Origin: Latilactobacillus graminis DSM 20719 | Lineage (GTDB): Bacteria > Bacillota > Bacilli > Lactobacillales > Lactobacillaceae | Length of the DNA stretch: 64,000 bases | Direction of reading: 5' to 3' | Assembly: GCF_001436415.1 (NCBI RefSeq) | Contig: NZ_AYZB01000035.1 | Location: forward strand, 131,909 to 195,908 | In this document: positions 33,945 to 47,687 of the stretch, in pieces | Position numbering within the stretch: position 1 is the first letter of the stretch | Layout: every line of letters begins with the position of its first letter | Program-made: the position numbers and the translations under genes | Notes under the pieces: generated by a model | What the model was told of the DNA's origin: nothing | The model's input: the letters and a program-made list of their open reading frames with translations, nothing else | The model's database searches: none

Positions 33945-35144
33945 CTAGAAAGTATCTTCAGCTTCACTAAACATGTAACTCTTATAATGATACCGCATCG
34001 ACATGATAAAACCAATTCCAATCAGGTTGCCCAACAAAGACGAGCCCCCTTGTGAAATAAACGGTAATGGAATTCCCGTTAAAGGTAACAAGCCAACGCT
34101 CATCCCAATATTTTCAAAAACATGGAATAAAATCATCATGATCACGCCGGTTGATACATATGCATAAAACTCGTTCTTCGTGTCGAAAGTCACGCGAATC
34201 ATCTGATATATTAAAAAAAAGTACAACAGAATTACGAAACAGGCTCCGACAAAACCAAAATTCTCGCCAATTACTGAAAAAATCATATCCGATTCACGAA
34301 CTGGAACATGCACTTGTACTTGATTGAAGCCTTTTCCAAATAACTGGCCAGAACCAATTGCTTTTAAACTTTGTGAAAGCTGTAAGCTAGTACTAGCAGT
34401 ATTATCAAACGGATGGAGCCATGCATCAATCCGATTAAATTGATACGTTTTGAAACCTAAGTGCGTTAGAATCACCCGACCAGGGACAGTTGCTGCCAAT
34501 GTTAAAGCTGTTCCACCGACTGCAGCAAGCGCCGCAATCGCTGGGGCGAGTATTTTCCAAGTCACTCCTGAAACCAGAATAATCCCTCCTAAGATAGCAA
34601 CGAACACTAACAAGGTCCCAAAATCATTTTGTAATTTCAGCAAGACCATTACCGGTAACGTCCACAGACACAAGCGACCTAATAAAAGCCAATCGGTTTT
34701 AATCGAATGCTCTGGATAAGCGGTATTATGTTGGGTTACAACCCGGCCCAACATTAAAATATATGCCGGCTTCATGACTTCTGAGGGTTGAAAAGAAATG
34801 GGGCCTAATGAAAACCAACTCTTAGCCCCGGTTTGGATTGCGACAGCTCGATTATAAAAAATTAATACGGCAATTAAGAGAAAAATACCTAACCCATAAG
34901 CTAAGGGGGCAATACGCCATAATTGTTCTGAATCAAATTGCATAATCGCAACAATCGCAATGCCCCCAATCACGTACCAGACAGCCTGCATCACGACTGC
35001 CCGAGTTGAACTACCACCCGAAGTGTCATGAGTCGTTGCGACATAGATTGACATCAAGCCAATTAACGCCAACATAAAGACTGAAAAGACAATTCCGTAA
35101 TCAATGCGTGCAGAATCTTCTGTTGTTTCTACTTCCTTTGGCAT
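33945..35144 (-). CDS. rodA: SEDS glycan polymerase RodA
   Basis: A 399-residue SEDS family protein with about ten membrane helices. The family block PFISQGGSSLLGNLIGIGFI is at the C-terminus, with FQPSEVMKPAYILMLGR and LLKLQNDFGTLLVF upstream; the conserved Asp of ND-FGT is present. RodA polymerises glycan strands of the elongasome together with a class B PBP. FtsW is the alternative, but the neighbours mbl, murA and yidD favour RodA. Confidence 0.9.
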   Translation of the reverse strand: MPKEVETTEDSARIDYGIVFSVFMLALIGLMSIYVATTHDTSGGSSTRAVVMQAVWYVIGGIAIVAIMQFDSEQLWRIAPLAYGLGIFLLIAVLIFYNRAVAIQTGAKSWFSLGPISFQPSEVMKPAYILMLGRVVTQHNTAYPEHSIKTDWLLLGRLCLWTLPVMVLLKLQNDFGTLLVFVAILGGIILVSGVTWKILAPAIAALAAVGGTALTLAATVPGRVILTHLGFKTYQFNRIDAWLHPFDNTASTSLQLSQSLKAIGSGQLFGKGFNQVQVHVPVRESDMIFSVIGENFGFVGACFVILLYFFLIYQMIRVTFDTKNEFYAYVSTGVIMMILFHVFENIGMSVGLLPLTGIPLPFISQGGSSLLGNLIGIGFIMSMRYHYKSYMFSEAEDTF

Positions 35145-35180
35145 GCTAAGTCTCCTTCAATCAATTCTGCTCTCATTATA

Positions 35181-35212
35181 TAAATAACCCGGCCAGAATT
35201 CTGCCGGGTTAC
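35181..35212. terminator. Terminator before rodA
   Basis: Arms AACCCGGC/GCCGGGTT with a 9-base loop and a short AT-rich tail, located between the DUF2969 gene and rodA. Only a moderate T-run follows on the minus strand. Confidence 0.65.
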
Positions 35213-35237
35213 TGTAATTCTAATTAATTCTTAAGAA

Positions 35238-35468
35238 TTAACCTTGGTGTAAATGGTACTCCCGTAGTAATTCGTTAACTGCATCATCATGAGTCTTAGT
35301 AATAATACTCTGACCTGTTTCGGTGACAGTTGCTTCAAAGCGTTTCTTATCAGAATCTTCAACAATAAGGCCGATTTCATTTTTACCAACCATTACGCTA
35401 GTCATTTCTTGATTGTCGCGTTTAATATCATCAATTGTGACAGTAATTTTTTGTTCTTTTTTTGACAT
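35238..35468 (-). CDS. DUF2969 family protein
   Basis: A 76-residue protein starting MSKKEQKITVTIDDIKRDNQ at 35466-35468; a longer frame upstream overlaps yidD and is not supported. It is beta-rich with a helical end (NELLREYHLHQG), as in the lactic acid bacterial DUF2969 family, whose function is unknown. It lies 28 bases after yidD and is followed by a terminator. Confidence 0.8.
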   Translation of the reverse strand: MSKKEQKITVTIDDIKRDNQEMTSVMVGKNEIGLIVEDSDKKRFEATVTETGQSIITKTHDDAVNELLREYHLHQG

Positions 35469-35496
35469 GTTATCCTGAACCCCTAACTTCTTCGAC

Positions 35497-35754
35497 TTAC
35501 TTTGGTGACTTATCATGCTGCTTATTGCGGAATATGGTGAAATGGTCTGGGACTGGATCGTATCCACCCCGAACAAAGGGATGGCAACGCAAAATGCGCC
35601 CAACTCCCATGATTAAGCCTAAAAGCGCGCCATGTTTTTGAACTGCTTGAATCATATAGCTTGAACACGTCGGGTAATATCGACAACTAGGCGGAAACAA
35701 TGGTGAAATCCCCATCTGATAGAATCGCACTACCGCAATTAATATTTTTCGCAA
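35497..35754 (-). CDS. yidD: Membrane protein insertion efficiency factor YidD
   Basis: An 85-residue YidD. The cysteine-rich core [20 protein letters not shown] and [17 protein letters not shown] are diagnostic. It is a small peripheral membrane protein thought to help YidC-mediated insertion. The N-terminal amphipathic helix is intact and length is normal. It lies 25 bases after the EpuA-like gene. Confidence 0.95.
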   Translation of the reverse strand: MRKILIAVVRFYQMGISPLFPPSCRYYPTCSSYMIQAVQKHGALLGLIMGVGRILRCHPFVRGGYDPVPDHFTIFRNKQHDKSPK

Positions 35755-35779
35755 TTTATCAGCCTCACTTTAGGACATA

Positions 35780-35962
35780 CTACTGCAAGAAATTAATAAT
35801 ATGACTCCATGTGCTTGGTAAGAAGACAGCAAATGGATTTTGGCCGCCAATTGCAAAACCAATCATCTGACCAACTAATAACGCCAGAATTATAAGTACA
35901 ACCACTAACAATATCTTTTTTAAAATCGGTTTAACGTATTCGTCAAAATTTGATTGATACAC
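35780..35962 (-). CDS. EpuA-like small membrane protein
   Basis: A 60-residue protein with one strong membrane helix (KILLVVVLIILALLVGQMIG) preceded by a short charged cytoplasmic stretch and followed by FLPSTWSHIINF. This is the EpuA family, sometimes listed as DNA-directed RNA polymerase subunit beta because of fused relatives. It usually sits between murA/mbl and yidD in lactobacilli, as here. Its function is unclear. Confidence 0.75.
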   Translation of the reverse strand: MYQSNFDEYVKPILKKILLVVVLIILALLVGQMIGFAIGGQNPFAVFLPSTWSHIINFLQ

Positions 35963-35994
35963 ACAATCACAATCCTTCTTTAATAAAGTGCGAC

Positions 35995-36984
35995 TTAATA
36001 AGCCCGCTTATGTTCAATGTTATCCAATAAGATTCCAGTCCCTAAAGCGACAGCATCTAATGGGTTTTCTGCCAAGACTACTGGAACCTTCAGATGTTCT
36101 GAAAAAAGACTAGCGATGTTCCGTAATAAAGCACCCCCACCAGTTAACATAATGCCTCGATCAATAATATCTGCTGATAATTCTGGTGGTGTCACTTCTA
36201 AGACTTCTTTAGCTGCTGCAATGATTTCCATCATTGTTTCATGTAAGGCTGATTCAACTTCATCAGCCGTAATTGTGACAGACTGTGGTAAGCCACTAAC
36301 GATATCCCGACCACGAATATCCATCGATTCACTAGCATCAGCATGCCAAACATCACCAATGGTTAACTTGATGGTTTCTGCAGTATGTTCCCCAATTAAG
36401 AGGTTGTGTTTTTTCTTTACATACGTAGCAATCTCACTATTCATTTTATCGCCAGCTAGGCGCAATGATTGACTAGTAACTACTTCACCCATTGAAAGTA
36501 CCGCAACATCGCTAGTTCCACCGCCAATATCAATTACCATGTTGCCACGTGGTTGAAAAATATCCATTCCAGCTCCAACAGCAGCTACCTTAGGTTCTAA
36601 TTCGAGGAAAACTTTGCCACCACCTGATTTTTCAGCAGCTTCCACAATTGCTTTTTGCTCAATTGATGTGATGTTAGTCGGACAGCAAATCAAAATGTTA
36701 GGCTTTGATAAGAAGCCTTTTACGTTTAATTTATTAATAAAATACGCTAACATTTCTTCTGTAATGTCGAAATCAGCAATGACGCCATCCTTTAATGGCC
36801 GGACTGCATGAATATTCCCAGGTGTACGACCAACCATCCGGTATGCCTCTGAGCCAACTGCCAAAACTTTTTTAGTTTGGGTATCAATTGCAACAACTGA
36901 AGGTTCGTTTAGGACAATCCCTTTCCCCTTAACGTTAATTAAGACGTTGGCAGTTCCCAAATCAATCCCGATATCTTTAGCCAT
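35995..36984 (-). CDS. mbl: Actin-like cell-shape protein Mbl/MreB
   Basis: A 329-residue bacterial actin. Phosphate-binding loops DLGTANVLINVKGKG and DIGGGTSDVAVLS, and the adenosine motif LTGGGALLRNI, are all present. It forms membrane-bound filaments that guide the elongation machinery. Position next to murA points to the Mbl paralogue, but sequence alone does not separate Mbl from MreB here. It belongs to the shape cluster ending with rodA. Confidence 0.92.
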   Translation of the reverse strand: MAKDIGIDLGTANVLINVKGKGIVLNEPSVVAIDTQTKKVLAVGSEAYRMVGRTPGNIHAVRPLKDGVIADFDITEEMLAYFINKLNVKGFLSKPNILICCPTNITSIEQKAIVEAAEKSGGGKVFLELEPKVAAVGAGMDIFQPRGNMVIDIGGGTSDVAVLSMGEVVTSQSLRLAGDKMNSEIATYVKKKHNLLIGEHTAETIKLTIGDVWHADASESMDIRGRDIVSGLPQSVTITADEVESALHETMMEIIAAAKEVLEVTPPELSADIIDRGIMLTGGGALLRNIASLFSEHLKVPVVLAENPLDAVALGTGILLDNIEHKRAY

Positions 36985-37066
36985 TTAGTGTTGCTCCTTC
37001 CGAAAACTATATTCAGTATGTCATTATACCATAAGACGAAAATCTTTAGTATCCTGTTTTGGCAAA

Positions 37067-37108
37067 TAAAAAAACGGCATTCACTAAATTAGCGGATGCC
37101 GCTGTTTT
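37067..37108. terminator. murA terminator
   Basis: Hairpin with outer arms CGGCAT/ATGCCG and inner pairs, followed by seven T residues on the minus strand, directly after murA. It separates murA from mbl. Confidence 0.75.
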
Positions 37109-37113
37109 TCATT

Positions 37114-38415
37114 TTAGGCATGTTTTGCCGGTTTAATGCGATTGCCACTAGCATCAAAATCAGCTCGGCTAATATGCGCTCCCAGTGCGCGTAACTTCTG
37201 ATGGAAGTGGTAATAGCCCCGATCCATATATTGTAAGTTAGTGACTAGGGTTTCCCCATTAGCGGCCAACCCCGCAATAACAAGCGCTGCTGCCGCTCGT
37301 AAATCCGTTGCTGCCACCTGAGCACCATTAAAATGTGTATCACCATATAAAATAACCGATTGCCCTTCAATACGATAATCAGCATTCATCCGGCGTAACT
37401 CTTCTAAATGCATAAACCGATTCTCAAAAACCGTTTCAGTCATCACACTCGTCTTATGTGCAAGCAACTGAAGAGTCGTCATCTGCGCTTGCATATCGGT
37501 TGGAAACCCTGGATAAGGTAATGTTTTAATATTGCAAGCCTTTAATTTAGCTGGCCCAATCACCCGCACACCGTTTTCTTCGTCGACTACCTCTGCACCC
37601 ATTTCAGCTAATTTGGAAAGGAGTGGCTTGTTATGTTCCGCAATTGCTTCTTTAATCAAAACGTTACCCTGGGTAGCAGCAGCGGCCACCATAAAAGTTC
37701 CCGCTTCAATTCGATCTTGTACAATTGTATGTTTAGTCCCATGTAAGGACGTTACGCCTTCCACTCGAATCGTTTCAGTCCCAGCACCAAAAACCTGTGC
37801 GCCCATCTTGTTCAAGACGTTAGCAAGATCAACAATTTCGGGTTCCCGCGCAACATTTTCAATAACAGTTGTGCCTTCTGCCATTGTTGCGGCCATCATG
37901 ATGTTTTGGGTGGCGCCCACACTTGGAAAATCTAAATAGATGTTGGCCCCCACTAAATGATCAGCTCGTGCTTCAATATAGCCATGGTCTTGCTGGATTG
38001 TAGCGCCCAGCGCCTCAAAGCCTTTTAAGTGTAAATCAACCGGACGTGATCCGATAGCACAACCTCCTGGCATCGCAACCCGAGCGTGGCCGAGGCGTGC
38101 TAATAGCGGTCCCATTACAACAATCGAAGCTCGCATTTTTGAAACATATTCAAAAGCAGCTTCATAATTCAAATCGCCACTTGCATCAATACTTAACTGA
38201 TTTCGTTGTTCATCAAACACGACTTTAGCATCAAGACTCTTTAATACGTCTTGCATCATAAAAACATCCGACAAAATGGGGACGTTCATTAATTTAACTG
38301 GTCCGTCAGTTGCCAATAAAGCTGCTGCCATAATTGGCAACACAGCATTTTTGGCACCTTCAATTTGAACTTCACCAACTAATCGTTGGCCGCCTTGTAT
38401 TATTAATTTTTCCAA
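37114..38415 (-). CDS. murA: UDP-GlcNAc enolpyruvyl transferase MurA
   Basis: A 433-residue enzyme for the first committed step of peptidoglycan synthesis: it adds enolpyruvate from PEP to UDP-GlcNAc. The active-site Cys119 is in the [11 protein letters not shown] loop, so fosfomycin would be expected to bind. Lys22 is in EGAKNAVLP. The start is a TTG at 38413-38415 with GGAGGG seven bases upstream; a longer ATG frame to 38466 overlaps the neighbouring gene and lacks a ribosome-binding site. Confidence 0.95.
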   Translation of the reverse strand: MEKLIIQGGQRLVGEVQIEGAKNAVLPIMAAALLATDGPVKLMNVPILSDVFMMQDVLKSLDAKVVFDEQRNQLSIDASGDLNYEAAFEYVSKMRASIVVMGPLLARLGHARVAMPGGCAIGSRPVDLHLKGFEALGATIQQDHGYIEARADHLVGANIYLDFPSVGATQNIMMAATMAEGTTVIENVAREPEIVDLANVLNKMGAQVFGAGTETIRVEGVTSLHGTKHTIVQDRIEAGTFMVAAAATQGNVLIKEAIAEHNKPLLSKLAEMGAEVVDEENGVRVIGPAKLKACNIKTLPYPGFPTDMQAQMTTLQLLAHKTSVMTETVFENRFMHLEELRRMNADYRIEGQSVILYGDTHFNGAQVAATDLRAAAALVIAGLAANGETLVTNLQYMDRGYYHFHQKLRALGAHISRADFDASGNRIKPAKHA

Positions 38416-38443
38416 GAGTTTCCCTCCGAATGAGATTGCTAAT

Positions 38444-38677
38444 TTATGGGACCAAAAAAATAACATTTTTAGCTTGCGCGATTATTTCTAAAAAGAATTG
38501 ACTAACAGTGTAACCCATCACAATCGCAAGGAAGATCATTATAATCTGCACTTGGCGAACATGATTCGGCTTGAAAAACTGCTCAAACCGAATCGCTTGT
38601 AGCCCATAAAAGCTAATTAAAATAAAGCCAATATGACTAATAATCGAAATAACTGCCTGTAATCCAATTGATTGCAC
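38444..38677 (-). CDS. DUF1146 family membrane protein
   Basis: A 77-residue protein with two membrane helices ([20 protein letters not shown] and [20 protein letters not shown]) joined by a short loop with RFEQFF, the DUF1146/YwzB pattern. It commonly lies between atpC and murA in Firmicutes. Function unknown; the location suggests only co-regulation with cell-envelope genes. Confidence 0.85.
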   Translation of the reverse strand: MQSIGLQAVISIISHIGFILISFYGLQAIRFEQFFKPNHVRQVQIIMIFLAIVMGYTVSQFFLEIIAQAKNVIFLVP

Positions 38678-38765
38678 TTATATAACGCTCCTTTTGTGAT
38701 ATGAGGCCATTGTAACATACAGAAATAGCATTTGTCTGCCCATAAGGATGGATCTTAAGAAACAA

Positions 38766-38798
38766 AAAAAGCCCTAAACCAAATGGTTTAAGGCTATA
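38766..38798. terminator. atp operon terminator
   Basis: Arms AGCCTTAAACC/GGTTTAGGGCT with an ATTT loop and seven T residues on the minus strand, just after atpC. Confidence 0.9.
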
Positions 38799-38801
38799 AT
38801 C

Positions 38802-39239
38802 CTACAATAGGTGATTCTTGACGTTAATTCGGTTCATCGCGCGCTGTAGTGCAATTTGTGCCCGGCGTAACTCATCAGGATTATGATGTTCAGATGCTGT
38901 TTTAATAGCATTTTGCGCCCGTTCTTTAGCACTTTGCGCCCGTGTAATATCAATATCACGCGCTCGCTCAGCACTATCAGCAACGATTGAGGCAATATTA
39001 TGACTCACTTCCATGAACCCACCATTAACCGCAATCGCATCTTCACGTGCCGGATTGTCAGTCCGTTTAACACGAATCTCGCCAATTTCTAAAGGGGTAA
39101 TAATCGGCTCATGATTAGCCATAATACCAAGTTGTCCGGCCATCGCTGGTACAACCAACAATGTCGCATGGTGATCATAGACAATCCCACTCGGAGTAAC
39201 GATATTAACGGTTAATACTTTTTGTTCTGTTGCCATCAT
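38802..39239 (-). CDS. atpC: ATP synthase epsilon subunit
   Basis: A 145-residue epsilon subunit: an N-terminal beta-sandwich (VTPSGIVYDHHATLLVVPAM, GQLGIMANHEPIITPL) and a C-terminal helical hairpin rich in Ala and Arg (RAQSAKERAQNAIKTASEHH). It couples the rotor to F1 and can inhibit hydrolysis. Last gene of the operon, 12 bases after atpD. Confidence 0.96.
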   Translation of the reverse strand: MMATEQKVLTVNIVTPSGIVYDHHATLLVVPAMAGQLGIMANHEPIITPLEIGEIRVKRTDNPAREDAIAVNGGFMEVSHNIASIVADSAERARDIDITRAQSAKERAQNAIKTASEHHNPDELRRAQIALQRAMNRINVKNHLL

Positions 39240-39251
39240 TAATGCCCCTTT

Positions 39252-41652
<2,401 letters not shown>

Positions 41653-41664
41653 TTAATTCACCCC

Positions 41665-43230
<1,566 letters not shown>

Positions 43231-43773
43231 CTATTTCAATAATAACGCCTTAATTTGTTCTAAGCCGTGTTTGATACTGCCATCGATCACCTTGTGATTC
43301 GATTCCAGTACAATTCCACCAATAATATCAGGATCTATGACACTTTCAACTAAAACTCGGTTGAGGCCTTCACGTTTAGCAAAGCTTTGACTAATCTTAG
43401 TAATCTGTTCATCATCGAGAGCAACTGCTGAAGTTACTTTAGCATGTGCAATTCCCATTTTATGATCATAAAGATCCTCATAGGCGGCAATGATATAAGG
43501 CATTTCTGCCATTCTTTGATAGTCAAAAACAAGGCTTAAAAAATGTTGCATAAGTGTGCTAAACTCACCGACAAGTTTTTTTAATAGTTCGCGTCGTTTT
43601 AATCCAGATAAGGTTGTATCAGTCAGAACTGCCCCCAATTTGGGGTTGCCATTGAAAATGGTCTCAAGTGCTTGTATCTCTTCATGGATACTTTCAAATT
43701 GTTGCTCTTGCTCTGCAAGGGAAAGTAATGCCTTAGCATAGCGTTGTCCGACTGCATATTTATCTAATTTCAT
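43231..43773 (-). CDS. atpH: ATP synthase delta subunit
   Basis: A 180-residue stator subunit starting [20 protein letters not shown], with the C-terminal [20 protein letters not shown] typical of OSCP/delta. The start at 43771-43773 overlaps the end of atpF by 14 bases; a TTG seven codons upstream is an alternative. It links F1 to the b-subunit stalk. Confidence 0.95.
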   Translation of the reverse strand: MKLDKYAVGQRYAKALLSLAEQEQQFESIHEEIQALETIFNGNPKLGAVLTDTTLSGLKRRELLKKLVGEFSTLMQHFLSLVFDYQRMAEMPYIIAAYEDLYDHKMGIAHAKVTSAVALDDEQITKISQSFAKREGLNRVLVESVIDPDIIGGIVLESNHKVIDGSIKHGLEQIKALLLK

Positions 43774-44281
43774 TTTGCTTGTCCAACCCTTCAATGTAGG
43801 AATTGATCAATGACTTTTGATCAGTGACTGACAATTCTTTCTTAATGAGTTTAGAAGCAATTTCAATAGATAGCTGAGCAACATCATCTCTCGCACTGTT
43901 TAACGCATCTAAACGAGATTGTTCGATGTCTTTTTTAGCATTTTGTTTTAAGGTTTGGACTTCTTCTTGAGCGAGTGTGACCATACCTTCGCGTTGTTTT
44001 TCACCATTTTGCTTGGCAGTATTCACAATTTCAACTGCTTCTGATTTAGAGTTTTTCAACTCGGTTGCTCGCTGCGCTGCTAATTTAGCAGCATCTTCCC
44101 GCGATTGAGCCGCGTTATCTAAGTCGTTGGTAATCTTGTCCGAACGGTCTTGCATCATTTTAGAAACAGGACCAAAGGCAAACTTACCAACTAAAGCAAC
44201 TAAAATAATAAAGACAACTAATACGAAAAGCGAATCTCCAAGGTAGGCTTCAGAAGCACCAACGATTAAATTACTAAACAT
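43760..44281 (-). CDS. atpF: ATP synthase b subunit
   Basis: A 173-residue protein with one N-terminal membrane helix ([20 protein letters not shown]) followed by a long charged coiled-coil ([20 protein letters not shown]). It dimerises to form the peripheral stalk. It lies 64 bases after atpE and overlaps atpH. Confidence 0.96.
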   Translation of the reverse strand: MFSNLIVGASEAYLGDSLFVLVVFIILVALVGKFAFGPVSKMMQDRSDKITNDLDNAAQSREDAAKLAAQRATELKNSKSEAVEIVNTAKQNGEKQREGMVTLAQEEVQTLKQNAKKDIEQSRLDALNSARDDVAQLSIEIASKLIKKELSVTDQKSLINSYIEGLDKQNEIR

Positions 44282-44345
44282 CTATTGACACTCCTTCCTT
44301 GACTTACTGACTAATTTTTAAAAGCGAACATTAGATTCACTCGGA

Positions 44346-44558
44346 TTAACTAAATAAGATCAAGAAAGAAACGACGATTGCCAAAATTGGAACAGCTTCA
44401 ATTAAACCAACACCGATAAACATTGTTGAACGTAATTCTGCCGCTAATTCTGGTTGGCGTGCCATACTTTCGATTGTTTTTGAGATAACCTTACCGTTAC
44501 CATATGATGCTGCGAATGCTGCTAAACCTGCTGCGAATGCTGCTGCTAAATAGTTCAT
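44346..44558 (-). CDS. atpE: ATP synthase c subunit
   Basis: A 70-residue hairpin of two membrane helices with the polar loop ARQPE between them. The ion-binding carboxylate is Glu54 ([11 protein letters not shown]). The residues around it are of the proton-binding type as far as I can judge. It forms the rotor ring in the membrane. Confidence 0.97.
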   Translation of the reverse strand: MNYLAAAFAAGLAAFAASYGNGKVISKTIESMARQPELAAELRSTMFIGVGLIEAVPILAIVVSFLILFS

Positions 44559-44575
44559 GTTTTTTCCTCCTAGTT

Positions 44576-45289
44576 TTAGTCTGCCATTTCAACTTTTTCT
44601 GAAATATAGACCATCGATAATGTTACAAATACATACGCTTGGATTGCCCCAATAAAGACGGAAAATCCTTGCCAAACCATTTGAATCGGTGCTGTCACAA
44701 GCATTGTTGCTGGGCCATGTGAGAAGGCCATTTTAACTAATAAACTTAGTAAAACTTCCCCTGCAAAAATATTCCCGTACAAACGCAAAGACAACGTTAA
44801 GAAATTGGTAAATTGCTCGATGATATTAATTGGTAAGAAAAATCCTACCGGTTTAATATAACTCTTCATGTAATTGCCAAAACCCAAACGCTCCACACTA
44901 AAGTAATGCGCAATCACTAACACGATCATCGCAAGCGACATTGTGATAATTGGATTGGCGGTCGGACTCTTCAACCAAGAGACACCTTGTACCTTAACTT
45001 GAAGCATCAAACCAAGCTGATTACTAATGAAAACGAACATAAACATTACGAATGCAAATAGGTAAAATTGTTTCCCTTCTTCACCAGGCATGGCACTCTT
45101 AACGATGCCATTTGTAAAGTCAATAATCCACTCGAGAATGTTTTGCCGTTTAGTCGGCTTGAGCATAATTTTTCTTGATAAAAAGAAAACGAGTGCAAAA
45201 ACCAAAATCGCACTAACCAAAACCGATAGACAGTTCGCTAAATTAAAACGAATTCCCAAAATGCTAATAATGGGATATTTATCATCCAC
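44576..45289 (-). CDS. atpB: ATP synthase a subunit
   Basis: A 237-residue membrane subunit with five to six helices. The essential arginine lies in [20 protein letters not shown]. Translation appears to begin at GTG (45287-45289) behind GGAGGG. It is the first gene of the operon; no atpI gene is present upstream. Confidence 0.96.
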   Translation of the reverse strand: MDDKYPIISILGIRFNLANCLSVLVSAILVFALVFFLSRKIMLKPTKRQNILEWIIDFTNGIVKSAMPGEEGKQFYLFAFVMFMFVFISNQLGLMLQVKVQGVSWLKSPTANPIITMSLAMIVLVIAHYFSVERLGFGNYMKSYIKPVGFFLPINIIEQFTNFLTLSLRLYGNIFAGEVLLSLLVKMAFSHGPATMLVTAPIQMVWQGFSVFIGAIQAYVFVTLSMVYISEKVEMAD

Positions 45290-45424
45290 AAAATTCCCTC
45301 CTCCCCTAGGCTTATTTGTTGATTCACTCCATTGTTGATGAATGTACTATGAGTTGCACAACGAACCTAAAAAACAGTAATATTTATGTAAAAAAGCATA
45401 AATCATCACCGCAATACAAGTATG

Positions 45425-45453
45425 ATAATACCACCATTAAATTGAAAGTACAA
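45425..45453 (-). promoter_or_regulatory. atp operon promoter
   Basis: On the minus strand TTGTAC (45448-45453), 17-base spacer, TATTAT (45425-45430) with an extended -10 TG. The leader to atpB is about 130 bases. The rest of the gap 45290-45615 holds only the upp terminator and AT-rich sequence. Confidence 0.65.
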
Positions 45454-45559
45454 AGTAAATCCTAACTAATTTTTAATTATTTGTTTGTTAGTTCACTTAA
45501 GTATTAAAAATCTTATTGAACCGACATTTTAAACTTATCAATCATTAAAATTTAAATTT

Positions 45560-45593
45560 AAAAAACGCAAACCAAATTCATTTTGGCTTGCGC
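45560..45593. terminator. upp terminator
   Basis: Arms CGCAAGCCAAA/TTTGGTTTGCG with a 5-base loop and six T residues on the minus strand, about 25 bases after upp. Confidence 0.9.
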
Positions 45594-45615
45594 AACTTTA
45601 TTATTTATTCATTAC

Positions 45616-46245
45616 CTATTTTGTCCCAAAAAGACGGTCCCCCGCATCCCCTAAACCAGGAACAATATACCCATCTTCATTCAAACGATCATCTAGACCA
45701 GCTGCATAGATATCCACGTCTGGATGCGCTTCTTGGACTGCTTTTACTCCTTCTGGAGCAGCAACCAAAACGACCAAACGCATTGAAGTCGCACCACGTT
45801 TTTTAAGAGCATCAATGGCCATAATTGCGGAACCGCCCGTCGCGAGCATTGGATCAACGATGAATAGTTGTCGTTGATCAATATCCGTTGGTAATTTTAC
45901 AAAATATTCATGGGGTTGTAATGTTTTTTCATCACGGTACATACCGATGTGGCCAACCTTTGCGGCTGGAATTAATTCTAAAACGCCATCAACCATTCCT
46001 AGGCCAGCGCGGAGAATTGGCACCACAGCTAATTTTTTTCCACTCAATTGTTTTTCGATTGCAGGGCCCATTGGTGTTTCAACTTCGACGTCTTCCATTG
46101 CCAAATCCCGTGTGATCTCGTAAACCATTAGTTCAGCAATTTCATTTGCAACTTCGCGAAAAACTTTGGTCCCGGTATCTTTATTCCGAATAATCGTTAA
46201 TTTGTGTTGAATTAACGGATGATTTAATACTGTGAATTTTGCCAT
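45616..46245 (-). CDS. upp: Uracil phosphoribosyltransferase
   Basis: A 209-residue pyrimidine salvage enzyme converting uracil and PRPP to UMP. The PRPP loop is [16 protein letters not shown], the uracil-binding end is [17 protein letters not shown], and [20 protein letters not shown] is also typical. Length is the family norm. It follows glyA beyond a terminator. Confidence 0.97.
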   Translation of the reverse strand: MAKFTVLNHPLIQHKLTIIRNKDTGTKVFREVANEIAELMVYEITRDLAMEDVEVETPMGPAIEKQLSGKKLAVVPILRAGLGMVDGVLELIPAAKVGHIGMYRDEKTLQPHEYFVKLPTDIDQRQLFIVDPMLATGGSAIMAIDALKKRGATSMRLVVLVAAPEGVKAVQEAHPDVDIYAAGLDDRLNEDGYIVPGLGDAGDRLFGTK

Positions 46246-46292
46246 TTACTTTGCCCCTATTCTATTCAATGAATTTTGTCTCAATATTTTCG

Positions 46293-46337
46293 CAAAAAAA
46301 GAGTGACTCTAAAGAAAACTTTCTTCGAGCCACTCTC
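46293..46337 (-). terminator. glyA terminator
   Basis: On the minus strand arms AGAGTGGCTC/GAGTCACTCT (one wobble) with a 17-base loop and seven T residues, between glyA and upp. Confidence 0.85.
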
Positions 46338-46405
46338 CTTTCCGCGTAAAATTCTGTCTATTATTGTAGCGTAAATAGTATCAAAAAACTAGCGGTATTG
46401 TCCAA

Positions 46406-47653
46406 TTAATCTAAAAATTTAGCTTGTGTGATCGGGAAACGATTCGTCAACGCTAAAACATCGTTACTAATCCGTGTCATCGTCGCTAATTGATCATGAT
46501 TTTCAATCACTTCTAAAATCAATTTGGCAATTAATCGACAATCTGCTTCTTTAAAACCACGTGAAGTAATTGCCGGCGTTCCGACTCGAATGCCACTTGT
46601 TTTAAAGGGGCTTAATGTTTCAAACGGAATCGTATTTTTGTTGACGGTAATATGCACACTATCCAAGTAGGCTTGCACTTGTTTTCCATTTAAACCACTC
46701 TTAGTCAAATCCAATAACATTAGATGATTATCCGTACCACCAGAAACGACGCGGACCAAATCCGACTGTGCAAAAACCGCCGTCATAGCTTGTGCATTTG
46801 CAACAACTTGTTGCGTGTAAGTTATAAATTCAGGTTGTAAAGCTTCGCCAAACGCAACCGCTTTGGCTGCAATTACATGTTCCAATGGCCCACCCTGGAT
46901 TCCTGGAAAAATCGCAGCATCGATTGCTTTAGCATACTCTTTTTTGCACAAGATCATCCCCCCGCGAGGCCCACGTAGTGTTTTATGTGTGGTGGTCGTT
47001 ACCACATCCGCATAGGGCACTGGACTAGGATGAACGCCTGTTGCCACTAATCCAGCAATATGCGCCATATCGACCATTAAATAGGCACCAACATGATCTG
47101 CAATAGCACGTAATCTCGGGAAGTCAATTATCCGACTGTATGCTGAAGCACCTGCAACAATCATTTTAGGATGAATTTCGTCTGCTTTAATAGCGAGTGC
47201 ATCATAATCGATTTGCTCGTTGTCGCCAGCTACTCCGTAACTATAGAAATGATAGAGCTGCCCACTGAAGTTAAACGGTGATCCATGGGTTAAATGCCCA
47301 CCATCCGTCAAATTCATACCTAGAATCTTATCGCCAGGTTCCAAAAGTGCTTGATAAACAGCCATATTAGCTTGCGAACCGGAATGGGGTTGGACATTGA
47401 CATGTTCAGCATTAAAAAGTTGTTTAGCGCGATCAATCGCGAGTGACTCAATTTGATCAATAAACTCACAGCCTCCATAAAAACGTTTGCCAGGATAGCC
47501 TTCAGCATATTTATTGGTTAAGACACTTCCTTGGGCTGCTTGCACTGCTTCGGAAACAATATTTTCAGAGGCAATTAATTCAATATTATGTACCTGTCGT
47601 TGCTCTTCTTCTTTGATTAATTGATAAATTGCTGGGTCAGTTTGTTTAAGCAT
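46406..47653 (-). CDS. glyA: Serine hydroxymethyltransferase
   Basis: A 415-residue PLP enzyme interconverting serine and glycine with folate one-carbon transfer. The PLP lysine is in [33 protein letters not shown] and [15 protein letters not shown] are substrate-site motifs. It supplies glycine and methylene-THF. It lies 34 bases after sua5 in the prfA-linked operon. Confidence 0.97.
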   Translation of the reverse strand: MLKQTDPAIYQLIKEEEQRQVHNIELIASENIVSEAVQAAQGSVLTNKYAEGYPGKRFYGGCEFIDQIESLAIDRAKQLFNAEHVNVQPHSGSQANMAVYQALLEPGDKILGMNLTDGGHLTHGSPFNFSGQLYHFYSYGVAGDNEQIDYDALAIKADEIHPKMIVAGASAYSRIIDFPRLRAIADHVGAYLMVDMAHIAGLVATGVHPSPVPYADVVTTTTHKTLRGPRGGMILCKKEYAKAIDAAIFPGIQGGPLEHVIAAKAVAFGEALQPEFITYTQQVVANAQAMTAVFAQSDLVRVVSGGTDNHLMLLDLTKSGLNGKQVQAYLDSVHITVNKNTIPFETLSPFKTSGIRVGTPAITSRGFKEADCRLIAKLILEVIENHDQLATMTRISNDVLALTNRFPITQAKFLD

Positions 47654-47687
47654 TTACCATCACGCTTCTTCCTATTTAAGATAGTGA

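Noticed and set aside
35238-35603. Longer DUF2969 frame starting at 35603
   Set aside because: The extra 45 codons overlap yidD in another frame and do not resemble the family.
36017-36472. Plus-strand 151-codon ORF
   Set aside because: Antisense shadow of mbl; no ribosome-binding site, and the mbl frame has clear actin motifs.
37532-37939. Plus-strand 135-codon ORF
   Set aside because: Antisense shadow of murA.
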